From Roseibium album (GTDB lineage Bacteria; Pseudomonadota; Alphaproteobacteria; Rhizobiales; Stappiaceae): a stretch of DNA of 64,000 bases. The notes beneath the pieces are model-generated. The model did not search any database. It saw only the letters and a program-made list of their open reading frames with translations, and was not told the DNA's origin. Position 1 is the first letter of the stretch; every line of letters begins with the position of its first letter. Shown here in pieces: positions 54,237-62,886 of this stretch. The stretch spans positions 310,001 through 374,000 of the forward strand of contig NZ_CXWE01000003.1 of NCBI RefSeq assembly GCF_001404515.1. Direction: 5' to 3'. The position numbers and the translations under genes are program-made.

Positions 54237-55556
54237 CTAGAGCTTGCCTTCGTCTTCGAAGACCTCGGTCCAGTCTTCGATGAGCTTGTCCAGGGCTTCC
54301 TGCGCCGTTCCCTTGTCGGCCACGACATAGTCATGCAGGCGCTTTTGCATCGCCAGCAGAAGTTCCGCATAGGCCGGCTCCTGCCAGAAATCCATGACGC
54401 CGTCCATGGCGAGCAGGAAGTCGGCTGCAAACGGTGCGCTGTCGGCAAAGTTTGGATCGTTCAAAACGCTGACATGACAGGAATACCCACCGAGGCTCCA
54501 CCATTTTTTCTGAACGGAGGGTTGCGCGAACCACTTGATGTATTCAAGCGCAGCGTCCTGCTTGTCGGAATAGGCAACAACCGAAATGCCTTGCCCGCCG
54601 AGTGTCGATGCTTCCTTGAGCTGACCCGGATTGACGAAGAAGCCGATCTTGTCGCCTCCCGTGTCCGGATCCGCGTAGAGGCCCGGGAAGAAGGCAAACC
54701 AGTTCATGGCCATGGCCACCTGGCCCGACTTGAACGCATCAAGTGACTGTTCCATGTAGCTGTCGGTGTAGCCCGGCGGTGTCGAGGTCTTGTAGAGTTC
54801 CTTGTAGAACTCCAGACCGGCGACGGCATCCGCCGAATTCACGGCACCTTCCATGTCATATTTGCCCGGCGTGTTTTCGTATTTGAAGCCGAACGGATAC
54901 ATCGCGCTGGTGGCACCCATGGTGATGCCTTCCGAACCGCGTTCGGTGAAGATTGCAGCCCCATAGCGCTTCTGGCCGTCAATTTCACGACCCTGGAAGA
55001 ACTTGGCAACCTGCAGGAGTTCCATCTGGGTCTTTGGCGGCGCCAGGTCACGCCCGTGCTCTGCCTTGAATGCTTCCTGAATTTCGGGCTTGGCGAACCA
55101 GTCCTTGCGATAGAACCAGCCGTTTGCGTCCCCCATCGCCGGCAGCGCATAGTAATTCGGCGTTCCCTTCGGCCAGGTCGAGTAGGCATAGACGGTCGCC
55201 GGAGCGAAGTCGTCCATGCTGATGCCTTCCTTGTCGAAGAACTCGTTCAGCTTGACGTAGTGGCCGTTTTCCGCACCACCGCCGATCCACTGGCTGTCGC
55301 CGATCAGGAGATCGCAGAGCTTGCCGCCCGAATTCAGCTCGTTGAGCATGCGGTCGGCAAAATTCGGCCAGGGCACGAATTCGAATTTCATGGTGTGACC
55401 GGACTGGGTCTCGAATTCCTTGGACAATTCCACAAGGGCATTGGCCGGATCCCATGCAGCCCAGCACAACGTCAGTTCGTCGGCGGACGCGAGAGAGACG
55501 TTAAGCCCGCTCGCCGCCACAAATGCGGTCGCCGCGAGAAGTTTCGCAGATTTCAT
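54237..55556 (-). CDS. ABC transporter substrate-binding protein (sugar/polyol type)
   Basis: 439 aa with a signal peptide (AKLLAATAFVAASGLNVSLASA, cleavage near 26) and the family-1 extracellular binding fold (FVPWPNFADRMLNELNSGG, IGDSQWIGGGA). Trp/Tyr-rich segments (WGS-type) line such ligand clefts. The ligand is unknown; a polyol or small ketose is suggested by the kinase and dehydrogenase in the cluster. GGGAGG lies about 9 nt before ATG 55556. LacI-type operators are 78-110 bp upstream. Confidence 0.92.
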   Translation of the reverse strand: MKSAKLLAATAFVAASGLNVSLASADELTLCWAAWDPANALVELSKEFETQSGHTMKFEFVPWPNFADRMLNELNSGGKLCDLLIGDSQWIGGGAENGHYVKLNEFFDKEGISMDDFAPATVYAYSTWPKGTPNYYALPAMGDANGWFYRKDWFAKPEIQEAFKAEHGRDLAPPKTQMELLQVAKFFQGREIDGQKRYGAAIFTERGSEGITMGATSAMYPFGFKYENTPGKYDMEGAVNSADAVAGLEFYKELYKTSTPPGYTDSYMEQSLDAFKSGQVAMAMNWFAFFPGLYADPDTGGDKIGFFVNPGQLKEASTLGGQGISVVAYSDKQDAALEYIKWFAQPSVQKKWWSLGGYSCHVSVLNDPNFADSAPFAADFLLAMDGVMDFWQEPAYAELLLAMQKRLHDYVVADKGTAQEALDKLIEDWTEVFEDEGKL

Positions 55557-55633
55557 TGCTGATTTCCTCCCGTTTGGTCGCGCTCCGGCGCAGGCCGGGC
55601 GGCAGCACTCCTCCAAGTGCGCGCCAACCCTAT

Positions 55634-55651
55634 TTGACATACGTATGTCAA
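55634..55651. promoter_or_regulatory. LacI-type operator upstream of the binding-protein gene
   Basis: TTGACATACGTATGTCAA, an 18-bp perfect palindrome with central ACGT, 78 bp before the importer's first start codon. The half TGACATACGT recurs at 55666-55675 and upstream of the LacI gene itself. Confidence 0.75.
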
Positions 55652-55665
55652 GTCAACAAATAAAC

Positions 55666-55675
55666 TGACATACGT
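55666..55675. promoter_or_regulatory. Second half-operator of the LacI regulator
   Basis: TGACATACGT, identical to the left half of the perfect palindrome. The centres are 31 bp apart, about three helical turns, which would allow cooperative binding. Confidence 0.5.
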
Positions 55676-55784
55676 CTTTCTTTTTGAACGAAACCGACAG
55701 ATGAATCCATCGAGCTCTTCGGTCAAGTGGTTCATTTTATTCGATTAATAAGTGAAAATGCGTCGGATATCGTCGCGATGCAGG

Positions 55785-56810
55785 TTAGTAGAGATTTTCC
55801 CGCATGACGATTTCGATGCGAATTTGCTCCTGCGCTTCGTAGATTTCGATGTCATCGCATTTCGCCCGAAGCACGCGCAGGGCACTCCTGGCGAGATGTC
55901 CGACATTCTGCACGATGATCGCATCCACGCCCCCGTCGACCAATGCCTGACGGGTTACGGAGGTCAGGTCGTGCGCAACCACAACCAGGTTCTTGTCGCC
56001 CGCGTGATCACGCAAAGCGTCCAGCATCGCTGTGTTTCCCGATCCCATGGAATAGATGGCCCTGAGTTCGGGATGCTCTGAAATGGCTCGCTCTAGAGTT
56101 TCGTGAATTCTCTTGGCGTCATCGTGAAACTCGATGGTGGGCAGCGCCGTAAGACCGGGATAATCGCGCGAGAGAATCTCGTCGAGACCATAACGGCGCT
56201 CGATGCTGTCGCGCGCCACCATCGAATTGGTTGTCACCAGAATGCTGCCGGTTTCATTCCTCAGAAACTTGCCGAGCAACGCGCCCGCTGTTTGGCCTGC
56301 CGAAAAATTGTCTATGCCGATGAAATGATCACACCTGGAATTCGGCAGATCGGAGACCAACGAGACGACATAGGCACCCGCGCTTTTTATATGCGCGACA
56401 GCGTCCCTGACCTGAGGCGTTTCGGGCACCATGATGGCAACACCGTCGAGCTGACCCAGATCAAGTGATTTCAGACATTTGACGATTGCGTGCGGGTCGG
56501 CCGCATTGACATAGCGAACTTCGACATCAGCCCGGTCCGTTACTTGCGCATCCGCCGCCTCGCGAACCGCCGCCGCGACCGTATCGACAAAACTGCTGGG
56601 CCCCTCCGGCAGCACAAATACGAAATTGTAGCGCCGCTTCTTTGCAAGATTGGCGGCATTCGTATCCCGGACATAGCCGAGCTTCCTCACCGCCGCCTTG
56701 ACGCGCTCCGCATTCTTGGGCCTCACGTCTGCCCGGCCGTTCAGTACCCGGTCAACGGTCGAGAGACTGACGCCCGCCTCGCGCGCAATATCATGAACCG
56801 TCGGCTTCAC
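55785..56810 (-). CDS. LacI family transcriptional regulator
   Basis: 341 aa from GTG 56810 (GGGAGAAGAAAT upstream). N-terminal LacI headpiece (VHDIAREAGVSLSTVDRVLNGRADVRPKNAERV, about 4-37) and a periplasmic-binding-protein-like effector domain. The ATG at 56855 gives 15 extra residues with no family match. A TGACATACGTCA site lies 40 bp upstream of the start, so autoregulation is likely. Probably represses the adjacent importer-kinase operon until its sugar or polyol is present. Confidence 0.9.
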   Translation of the reverse strand: MKPTVHDIAREAGVSLSTVDRVLNGRADVRPKNAERVKAAVRKLGYVRDTNAANLAKKRRYNFVFVLPEGPSSFVDTVAAAVREAADAQVTDRADVEVRYVNAADPHAIVKCLKSLDLGQLDGVAIMVPETPQVRDAVAHIKSAGAYVVSLVSDLPNSRCDHFIGIDNFSAGQTAGALLGKFLRNETGSILVTTNSMVARDSIERRYGLDEILSRDYPGLTALPTIEFHDDAKRIHETLERAISEHPELRAIYSMGSGNTAMLDALRDHAGDKNLVVVAHDLTSVTRQALVDGGVDAIIVQNVGHLARSALRVLRAKCDDIEIYEAQEQIRIEIVMRENLY

Positions 56811-57142
56811 ATTTCTTCTCCCAGTGACACCCAATCTGTCGTGCCAAACTGACATACGTCAATCAAAATGTTGTTCGTTTGGAATGTTGTCCATGATTTC
56901 CGTTCTAGTTCAGCCGGTTACGGTAGTGTCTTGCAAAGCTTGAGTAAATTTTATGCCAGCAGAGTACGGATCTTGTCGCCGTTGACGGATACGGACGTAT
57001 TACCGGATTTTGAACTGAATTCCGGCTCGTCGGGTGTTTTGATTGTCCTTCGGATTTGGGATGAACATCGAGAGCAACAGGTTGGGAATTTCGCTTCGGC
57101 CCCTATCGCTCATGGTGGGCGTGCGCCGCTCGCAGGCGTTAC
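56811..57142. other. Intergenic region between the LacI gene and the SDR gene
   Basis: About 330 bp between the LacI start and the stop of the SDR gene, both on the minus strand. No coding frame is convincing. It contains the LacI promoter and the operator at 56850-56861. Confidence 0.5.
56850..56861. promoter_or_regulatory. Operator-like site upstream of the LacI gene
   Basis: TGACATACGTCA, sharing TGACATACGT with both sites in front of the importer. Located 40 bp upstream of the regulator start codon. Confidence 0.6.
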
Positions 57143-57910
57143 TCACGATGGAGCCAGCGTCTCGGTGTGGCCGTCTATGGCCAGTATCTGGCCGGAGATC
57201 TTTCTTCCGGCATCTGACGCAAGAAACAATATCGAGTTGGCGACATCGTCGGCATTGACCCATGTCTTCATTGAGACACCGGTGACATAAAGTGCCCGCA
57301 CTTCGTCCTCACTCATGTCACGCGCCACCGCTTCCTTGGCAACAACCCTGTCCATGCGAGGTCCCTCGACGGCGCCCGGACAAATTGCGTTCACGCGAAT
57401 ACCGAAGGGCCCAAGCTCCATAGCAAGGGTTTTCGTCAATCCGACGATTGCCCACTTGGCCGCGGCATAGGGCGACCGCATCGGATACCCCATGAGACCT
57501 GCCGTGGATGACGTCAGCGTTATCAGGCCGGAACGTTGTGCCTTCATGACGCGCGCAGCCCAGCGGCAGGTGAGAAATGCACCGTGCACGTTAGCCGCGA
57601 TGCAGTTCTGCCAGTCTTCGTAGTCAAGAGTTTCGATCGCACCGGCAGGGCCGCCCGTTCCGGCATTCGCGCACACGACATCGACACCACCCCATTGGGT
57701 TTCCAGAGCATCCAGGAAGCCGGCCATTTCGTTTTCCGCGGTGACATCGGCGACCGCGGAAACCGCTTGCGGGTAGTCCGCCTGGAAATTTGCGACCGCC
57801 GCCGGGTCTGCGTCGCAAATGGCGACCTGCGCCCCTTCACTCAGGAATCGCTCGGCAATAACGCGGCCAATCCCCGCAGCACCTGCCGATACAAAAACGC
57901 GCCTGCTCAT
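57143..57910 (-). CDS. Short-chain dehydrogenase/reductase (SDR)
   Basis: 255 aa. Coenzyme motif SAGAAGIGRVIAERF, with an alanine in place of the second Gly in the TGxxxGIG-like pattern, NAG in CANAGTGG, and the catalytic Ser-Tyr-Lys in LTSSTAGL and SPYAAAKWAIVGL. Likely NAD(P)-dependent oxidation of an alcohol or sugar; its position next to the LacI gene suggests the imported polyol. Start 57910 has AAGG about 11 nt upstream; the run-on frame to 58069 is not supported. Confidence 0.9.
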   Translation of the reverse strand: MSRRVFVSAGAAGIGRVIAERFLSEGAQVAICDADPAAVANFQADYPQAVSAVADVTAENEMAGFLDALETQWGGVDVVCANAGTGGPAGAIETLDYEDWQNCIAANVHGAFLTCRWAARVMKAQRSGLITLTSSTAGLMGYPMRSPYAAAKWAIVGLTKTLAMELGPFGIRVNAICPGAVEGPRMDRVVAKEAVARDMSEDEVRALYVTGVSMKTWVNADDVANSILFLASDAGRKISGQILAIDGHTETLAPS

Positions 57911-58132
57911 GCGATTGCACCTTTCCAAAAAGATTGCCGACCAAATCAAGTCGGCTGGAGTAAGCGTCAATCGACGCCCGGAAGTCACGCGGATACACGG
58001 CCGCGTCGCCCTTGCGATACCCTGTGACGCATTCGACAGATTCAATGCGACATTAGTTCGCACAATCAATGGACGCTGACCCGGTTTCTGTGCAACGCTG
58101 CAGGATGGGCGGACGTAAATGATGGAGGGGAT

Positions 58133-59743
58133 ATGTCAGACTCGTCTGAATCAAAGAAGATGCTGGACCCGGATCCCCGGGTCTGGGACTTCGAGACGGA
58201 ATACGAACTTGGACAGGACAATATCCGGCCTTTCGGTCTGGATCTGCACAATCCTGTCTTCCTGATCTCCAGTATCCTGATTGCCGCATTCGTTTTGATC
58301 GCGCTTGCGAACCAGGAAGCCACCGCATCTTTCTTCGGATGGTTGCGACCGTGGCTGACCAGCACATTCGACTGGTTCCTTGTGCTGTCGGTAAACGCAA
58401 TTACTCTCTTTTGCCTCGCATTGATCGTTCTGCCTGTCGGCTCGGTCCGTATTGGTGGCAAGGACGCAAAACCCGATTATTCCTACGCCGGCTGGATCGC
58501 GATGATGTTTGCGGCTGGCATCGGCATCGGACTGCTGTTCTTTGGCGTTCTTGAACCGGTCTACTACAACTTCGCCGAAAGTGGCGGTGCAAGTCCGCTC
58601 GGGATAGATATCAGCGAACCGGGGAACGAGTATGCCGGCGTCGTCGGCACGATCCACCACTGGGGCCTGGAAGGCTGGGCGATTTATGCTGCTGTCGGGT
58701 TGTCGCTGGCGATCTTCTGCTACAATCTCGGGCTGCCGCTGACCCTGCGTTCGGCGTTCTATCCCTTGCTGGGCGAACGTGTCTGGGGCTGGTGGGGCCA
58801 TATGATCGATACGCTTGCGGTCTTCGCAACACTGTTCGGCCTGACCACATCGCTGGGTCTTGGCGCGCAACAGGTCGCCGCGGGTCTTTACGAAGTTTTC
58901 GGTATCGAACCGACCCCGACGGTGACAGTGCTGCTTATCATCTTCATTACTGCGATCGCTTTGGGTTCGGTTTTGCTCGGCATGGACGCCGGCGTGAAGA
59001 GACTGTCTGAAATCAACATGATCATGGCCGTCGGTCTGTTCATCTTTGTAATTCTCGTGACCGGAGTAGGTGTCGCAATCTCGCGCTACTTCTCTGTCAT
59101 GACCGACTACATTTTGATGCTACCGGCGCTATCGAACCCGTTCGGGCGAGAGGATACGAGCTTCTTCCACGGATGGACCACGTTCTACTGGGCGTGGTGG
59201 ATTGCATGGTCACCGTTCGTAGGCATGTTCATCGCCCGGATTTCAAGGGGCCGGACAGTGCGTGAATTTGTGCTGTGCGCTTTGATCGCGCCGACGGCAG
59301 TGTGCGCTCTTTGGATGTCAACCTTCGGCGGCGCGGCTATCGATATGCTGAACGCAGGCGGCGCAGAAGGTGTCCGCGCAACGGTGATCGAGGCGTACAA
59401 GCCGGAAGGGGCCCTCTTCGGCTTCCTGAAGGAACTGCCATTCTACCAGATCGTTGCACCGATCTCGTTGCTGCTGATCATCATCTTCTTCGTGACATCG
59501 TCGGACTCCGGTTCGCTCGTGATCGACACCATCACGGCTGGCGGAAAAATGGATGCGCCTGTTATTCAGCGCATTTTCTGGTGCACGCTGGAAGGTTTGG
59601 TCGCCATCGCGCTGCTGCTCGGTGGCGGGCTGTCTGCACTCCAGGGAGCAGCGGTCTCGACCGGCATTCCGTTCACGGTCGTTGTTCTGATCATGTGCTA
59701 TTGCCTGTGGCTGGCCCTGAGAGCCGAGCGGGCGAAAATGTAG
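58133..59743 (+). CDS. BCCT family transporter
   Basis: 536 aa, 12 helices. Signature features include MFAAGIGIGLLFFGVLEP and the Trp-rich TM8 segment TTFYWAWWIAWSPFVGMFIARISRG with the conserved Gly-Trp pattern of betaine/carnitine/choline transporters. N-terminal cytosolic tail of about 40 residues. It imports a quaternary ammonium compound or a zwitterion, often as osmoprotectant or carbon/nitrogen source. GGAGGGGAT lies before the ATG. Ends convergent with acdS across a hairpin. Confidence 0.93.
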   Translation: MSDSSESKKMLDPDPRVWDFETEYELGQDNIRPFGLDLHNPVFLISSILIAAFVLIALANQEATASFFGWLRPWLTSTFDWFLVLSVNAITLFCLALIVLPVGSVRIGGKDAKPDYSYAGWIAMMFAAGIGIGLLFFGVLEPVYYNFAESGGASPLGIDISEPGNEYAGVVGTIHHWGLEGWAIYAAVGLSLAIFCYNLGLPLTLRSAFYPLLGERVWGWWGHMIDTLAVFATLFGLTTSLGLGAQQVAAGLYEVFGIEPTPTVTVLLIIFITAIALGSVLLGMDAGVKRLSEINMIMAVGLFIFVILVTGVGVAISRYFSVMTDYILMLPALSNPFGREDTSFFHGWTTFYWAWWIAWSPFVGMFIARISRGRTVREFVLCALIAPTAVCALWMSTFGGAAIDMLNAGGAEGVRATVIEAYKPEGALFGFLKELPFYQIVAPISLLLIIIFFVTSSDSGSLVIDTITAGGKMDAPVIQRIFWCTLEGLVAIALLLGGGLSALQGAAVSTGIPFTVVVLIMCYCLWLALRAERAKM

Positions 59744-59752
59744 AATGCTGAC

Positions 59753-59786
59753 GAAGGCGGCGGGCACTTGCCTGTCCGCCGCCTTC
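59753..59786. terminator. Stem-loop between the BCCT and acdS genes
   Basis: GAAGGCGGCGG (59753-59763) and CCGCCGCCTTC (59776-59786) form an 11-bp perfect stem with a 12-nt loop, between two convergent stops. No T-run, but well placed as a bidirectional terminator. Confidence 0.6.
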
Positions 59787-59847
59787 TGATCTTCCGTCAA
59801 GCGGAACAGTCTTCCGGCTCCGGTTCCGGCGACGCACTGTCAGGGGT

Positions 59848-60864
59848 TCAACCGTCCTTGTAATAGTAGCTGTAACCGTTGAGCGCCGGCGCACCTCCCA
59901 GATGCGCGTAGAGAATCCGCGATCCTTCTGGAAACCTGCCTTTTCCGACTAGATCGATCATTCCCTGCATCGACTTGCCCTCATAGACCGGATCCGTGAT
60001 CATGGCTTCCGTCTTCGCCGCCAGACGAATTGCATCGTTGGTTTCTTCCGAAGGAACGCCGTAGGCGGGATAGGCATAGTCGGGATTGATGACGATTTCC
60101 TCTTCAGACACCGGGCGGCCCAGTTCAACGAGTTCTGAAGTGTTGTCGACAATCCGGCGAACCTGATCGCGTGTCTGCTCGAGCGTTCCCGATGCATCGA
60201 TACCGATCACCCTGTCAGCCCTGTCCTGAGCCGCGAAGCCGACAATCATGCCGGCCTGGGTCGATCCCGTGACAACACACACGATGACATAGTCGAACTT
60301 GAAACCAAGCTCGGCTTCCTGAGCTCTGACTTCTTCAGCAAAGTGCACATAACCGAGGCCACCATACTTGTGGACGGATGCCCCGGCCGGAATGCCGTAA
60401 GGTGTCCCTCCGGCATCGCGGACTGACTGCATGGCATCTTCCCAGCTTTTCCGGATCCCGATGTCAAACCCATCCTCAACCAGCCTGGAATCCGCGCCCA
60501 TCAGGCGTGTCAGGAGAATGTTGCCGACACGGTCGTAGACCGCATCGAAATGCGGCACCCATTTTTCCTGAACCACGACGCATTTCATGCCGATTTTCGC
60601 GGCAGTGGCAGCAACCATCCGTGTGTGGTTCGATTGTACGCCGCCGATCGAGACCAGGGTGTCGGCACCGGAGGCGATCGCATCCGGGACGATGTATTCA
60701 AGTTTGCGGAGCTTGTTGCCGCCAAACGCGAGACCGGAATTGCAATCCTCGCGTTTTGCGTAGATCTGGACCTTGCCGCCAAGTGCATCCGTGAGACGGG
60801 GTAAATGCTCGATCGGCGTAGGTCCGAAAGTCAATGGATACCTTTCGAATTGTTCAAGCTTCAT
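59848..60864 (-). CDS. acdS: 1-Aminocyclopropane-1-carboxylate (ACC) deaminase
   Basis: 338 aa, the exact family length. Residues known to define true ACC deaminases are all in place: PLP Lys51 (GGNKLRK), Ser78 (QSNH), Tyr268 (PAYGV), Tyr294-Glu295 (DPVYEGKSM) and Leu322 ([11 protein letters not shown]). The Glu/Leu pair separates it from D-cysteine desulfhydrases. It converts ACC to ammonia and 2-oxobutyrate, lowering plant ethylene when the host is a plant; it also lets the cell use ACC as a nitrogen source. ATG 60864 has AAGGA upstream. Divergent from an Lrp-type regulator. Confidence 0.95.
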   Translation of the reverse strand: MKLEQFERYPLTFGPTPIEHLPRLTDALGGKVQIYAKREDCNSGLAFGGNKLRKLEYIVPDAIASGADTLVSIGGVQSNHTRMVAATAAKIGMKCVVVQEKWVPHFDAVYDRVGNILLTRLMGADSRLVEDGFDIGIRKSWEDAMQSVRDAGGTPYGIPAGASVHKYGGLGYVHFAEEVRAQEAELGFKFDYVIVCVVTGSTQAGMIVGFAAQDRADRVIGIDASGTLEQTRDQVRRIVDNTSELVELGRPVSEEEIVINPDYAYPAYGVPSEETNDAIRLAAKTEAMITDPVYEGKSMQGMIDLVGKGRFPEGSRILYAHLGGAPALNGYSYYYKDG

Positions 60865-61006
60865 CGGGATCTTCCTTGTGGAATTGAGATGAAACAAGGC
60901 TGACAGAAACTACTCGGAAGGTGCTTTCAAACTTTCGCAAAATGATCGGATATAATTCGGAAAATCTTCCTTGATTGTCTAAATGGTTTCTATCAATCTA
61001 TATTGG

Positions 61007-61486
61007 ATGAAAGAATCTTCCACATTGCATTCTCTCGACAGAACCGACAGGAAAATCGTCAAATTCCTCCAGGAAGACGGCAGGCTCTCGAATGCCGACC
61101 TTGCCGAACGGGTAAATGTCAGTCCGGCAACCTGTCACAGGCGCACGCAGCGCCTGTTCGATGAGGGCGTCATCGGCTCGGTGCGTGCCATTGTCAATCC
61201 GGAGCAGGTGGACCGGGCTGCCCTGGTCATTGTCGGCGTTGTTCTGGATCGATCGACACCGCAGAGCTTTGCGGAATTTGAAGACGCTGTCAGAAGATTG
61301 AATTTTGTACTGGACTGCCACCTGGTTGCCGGCGACTTTGACTACTTCCTGAAGATCAGGGTCAAGGACATGGCAGACTTCAACAGGCTACACGGGGAAA
61401 AGCTGATCGCGTTGCCCGGCGTGCGCCAGACGCGAACCTTTTTCGTCATGAAGGAAGTTACGGACAACGCCCCGCTTTCATTTTGA
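61007..61486 (+). CDS. acdR: Lrp/AsnC family regulator (AcdR-type)
   Basis: About 159 aa. HTH at the N-terminus (LDRTDRKIVKFLQEDGRLSNADLAERVNVSPATCHRRTQRL) and a C-terminal RAM-type effector domain (VGVVLDRSTPQSFAEF). It is immediately divergent from acdS, the arrangement of AcdR, which activates acdS in rhizobia and Pseudomonas. The ATG at 60983 is a possible longer start; neither has a strong ribosome binding site. The name is by position and family, not by a diagnostic residue. Confidence 0.85.
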   Translation: MKESSTLHSLDRTDRKIVKFLQEDGRLSNADLAERVNVSPATCHRRTQRLFDEGVIGSVRAIVNPEQVDRAALVIVGVVLDRSTPQSFAEFEDAVRRLNFVLDCHLVAGDFDYFLKIRVKDMADFNRLHGEKLIALPGVRQTRTFFVMKEVTDNAPLSF

Positions 61487-61541
61487 CATCCGCCAGCCTG
61501 GCCAATTGAACCGGGTCTTTTCAGATATCCGCGGCCATTTC

Positions 61542-62282
61542 TCAGACGTCCCCATTCACGACAAGCTGGATCCGGTCCGCCGCGGCCCGCGCCCGCGTGT
61601 ATTGGATCGGGCGGCCCGTCATGTCGAGATTGACGCTTTCAACCACAAGAACTGGCTGTCCGAGCGGAATGCCGAGTTGCTGCGCATCCTTTGCCTCCAC
61701 GAGTTCCGAGGTGATGCGGGTCTCCTTGCGGCGATAATCCTCGATACCTGCCAGTTCGAGTGCCTTTGTAATCGATCCCGTCTCGGCATAGTCGGCGACG
61801 AAATTGGGAACACGTGACCGTTCGAACCAGTTTGTACCGACGATTATCGGAACGCCATCCGCCACGCGAAGGGTCTCCAGACGGATCAGCATGGTGCCGA
61901 GCGATATACCGAGCTGGTTGGCAAGAAGCGCATCTGCCTCTTCCAGCGCGGATCCGATCAGGCGGCCGCTGGGAGCGCGGTCCTGTTCGGAAACAATTTC
62001 CGAAAAACGCGTTCGCGGGCCGATCGGATAGCTGAGAGGTGCGGAGGCAACAAATGTGCCGCGGCCCTGATCTGCCCTCAGGATACCCTCCGACGTCAGC
62101 GCCGCAATGGCGCGTCGCACGGTGTGACGGTTCACACCGAAACGCTTTGCAAGATCCGATTCCGGCGGCAGACGGCTGCCTTCTTCGAAGGCACCACTGA
62201 CTATTTCAGCCTTCAGGGTTTCCATGATTTGCCGCCAGACGGCAATGCCTGCACTGCGATCAAGAATGGTGTGGTTTGTCAT
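61542..62282 (-). CDS. phnF: GntR/HutC family regulator PhnF
   Basis: 246 aa. N-terminal winged helix (IAVWRQIMETLKAEIVSGAFEEGSRLPPESDLAKRFGVNRHTVRRAIAAL) and a UTRA-type effector domain. It is divergent from phnGHI, the standard position of PhnF, which represses phosphonate C-P lyase genes. A HutC-type operator lies 43 bp upstream. Start 62282 has a weak ribosome binding site; the run-on frame to 62426 overlaps phnG. Confidence 0.93.
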   Translation of the reverse strand: MTNHTILDRSAGIAVWRQIMETLKAEIVSGAFEEGSRLPPESDLAKRFGVNRHTVRRAIAALTSEGILRADQGRGTFVASAPLSYPIGPRTRFSEIVSEQDRAPSGRLIGSALEEADALLANQLGISLGTMLIRLETLRVADGVPIIVGTNWFERSRVPNFVADYAETGSITKALELAGIEDYRRKETRITSELVEAKDAQQLGIPLGQPVLVVESVNLDMTGRPIQYTRARAAADRIQLVVNGDV

Positions 62283-62324
62283 GCGCTCGTCATCAAATTT
62301 CGATACCAAAGAGTCAACTCTAAT

Positions 62325-62340
62325 ATTTGTATAGACAAAT
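62325..62340. promoter_or_regulatory. HutC-type operator in the phnF-phnG intergenic region
   Basis: ATTTGT-ATAG-ACAAAT, perfect inverted repeat whose core GTATAGAC fits the GT-N-TA-N-AC consensus of GntR/HutC regulators. A further ATAGACAAAT repeat overlaps at 62339-62348. Confidence 0.7.
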
Positions 62341-62412
62341 AGACAAATTCTCGATAGAAAAATCCCGATTTCGATTTTCTCTCCAATGATCGCCAACCCG
62401 AAGGCGCGACTC

Positions 62413-62886
62413 ATGACCGAAACCACCCCGACAAACCTGCCTGAGGACGGACACTCCGCCCGTCAGAAAAACATGGCAACCCTTGCGGCCGCAACGCCTG
62501 CGGACATTGCCGAAAATTTTCGGAAGCTGGATGCTCCGGCCTATGAATTGGTGCGCCAGCCCGAGACCGGCCTCGTCATGGTACGTGGCCGCATGGGCGG
62601 CACCGGAAGTCCGTTCAATCTTGGTGAAGTCACTGTCACCCGTTGCGTCGTTCGTCTGGCATCCGGAGAAACCGGCAGCGCCTACAGTCTTGGTCGCAAC
62701 AAGGAAAAGGCGCTTCAATCAGCTGTGATCGACGCCCTATGGCAACGCGCCGATGCGCGAGAACAGATCGAGGAGATGATCATCGCTCCGCTTGCTGCCG
62801 CTCAGGAGACCACGACCGAAACCGTCCGGGAGGAAACCGAGGCCACCAGGGTCAATTTCTTCACTATGGTCCGGGGAGACAACTGA
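62413..62886 (+). CDS. phnG: Phosphonate C-P lyase system protein PhnG
   Basis: 157 aa. The core (LVRQPETGLVMVRGRMGGTGSPFNLGEVTVTRCVV, about 43-77) is the typical PhnG segment. PhnG is part of the PhnGHIJ core complex that transfers the phosphonate to ATP. Its stop overlaps the phnH start (TGATG). ATG 62413 has AAGG about 8 nt upstream; the 62386 start is less likely. Confidence 0.95.
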   Translation: MTETTPTNLPEDGHSARQKNMATLAAATPADIAENFRKLDAPAYELVRQPETGLVMVRGRMGGTGSPFNLGEVTVTRCVVRLASGETGSAYSLGRNKEKALQSAVIDALWQRADAREQIEEMIIAPLAAAQETTTETVREETEATRVNFFTMVRGDN

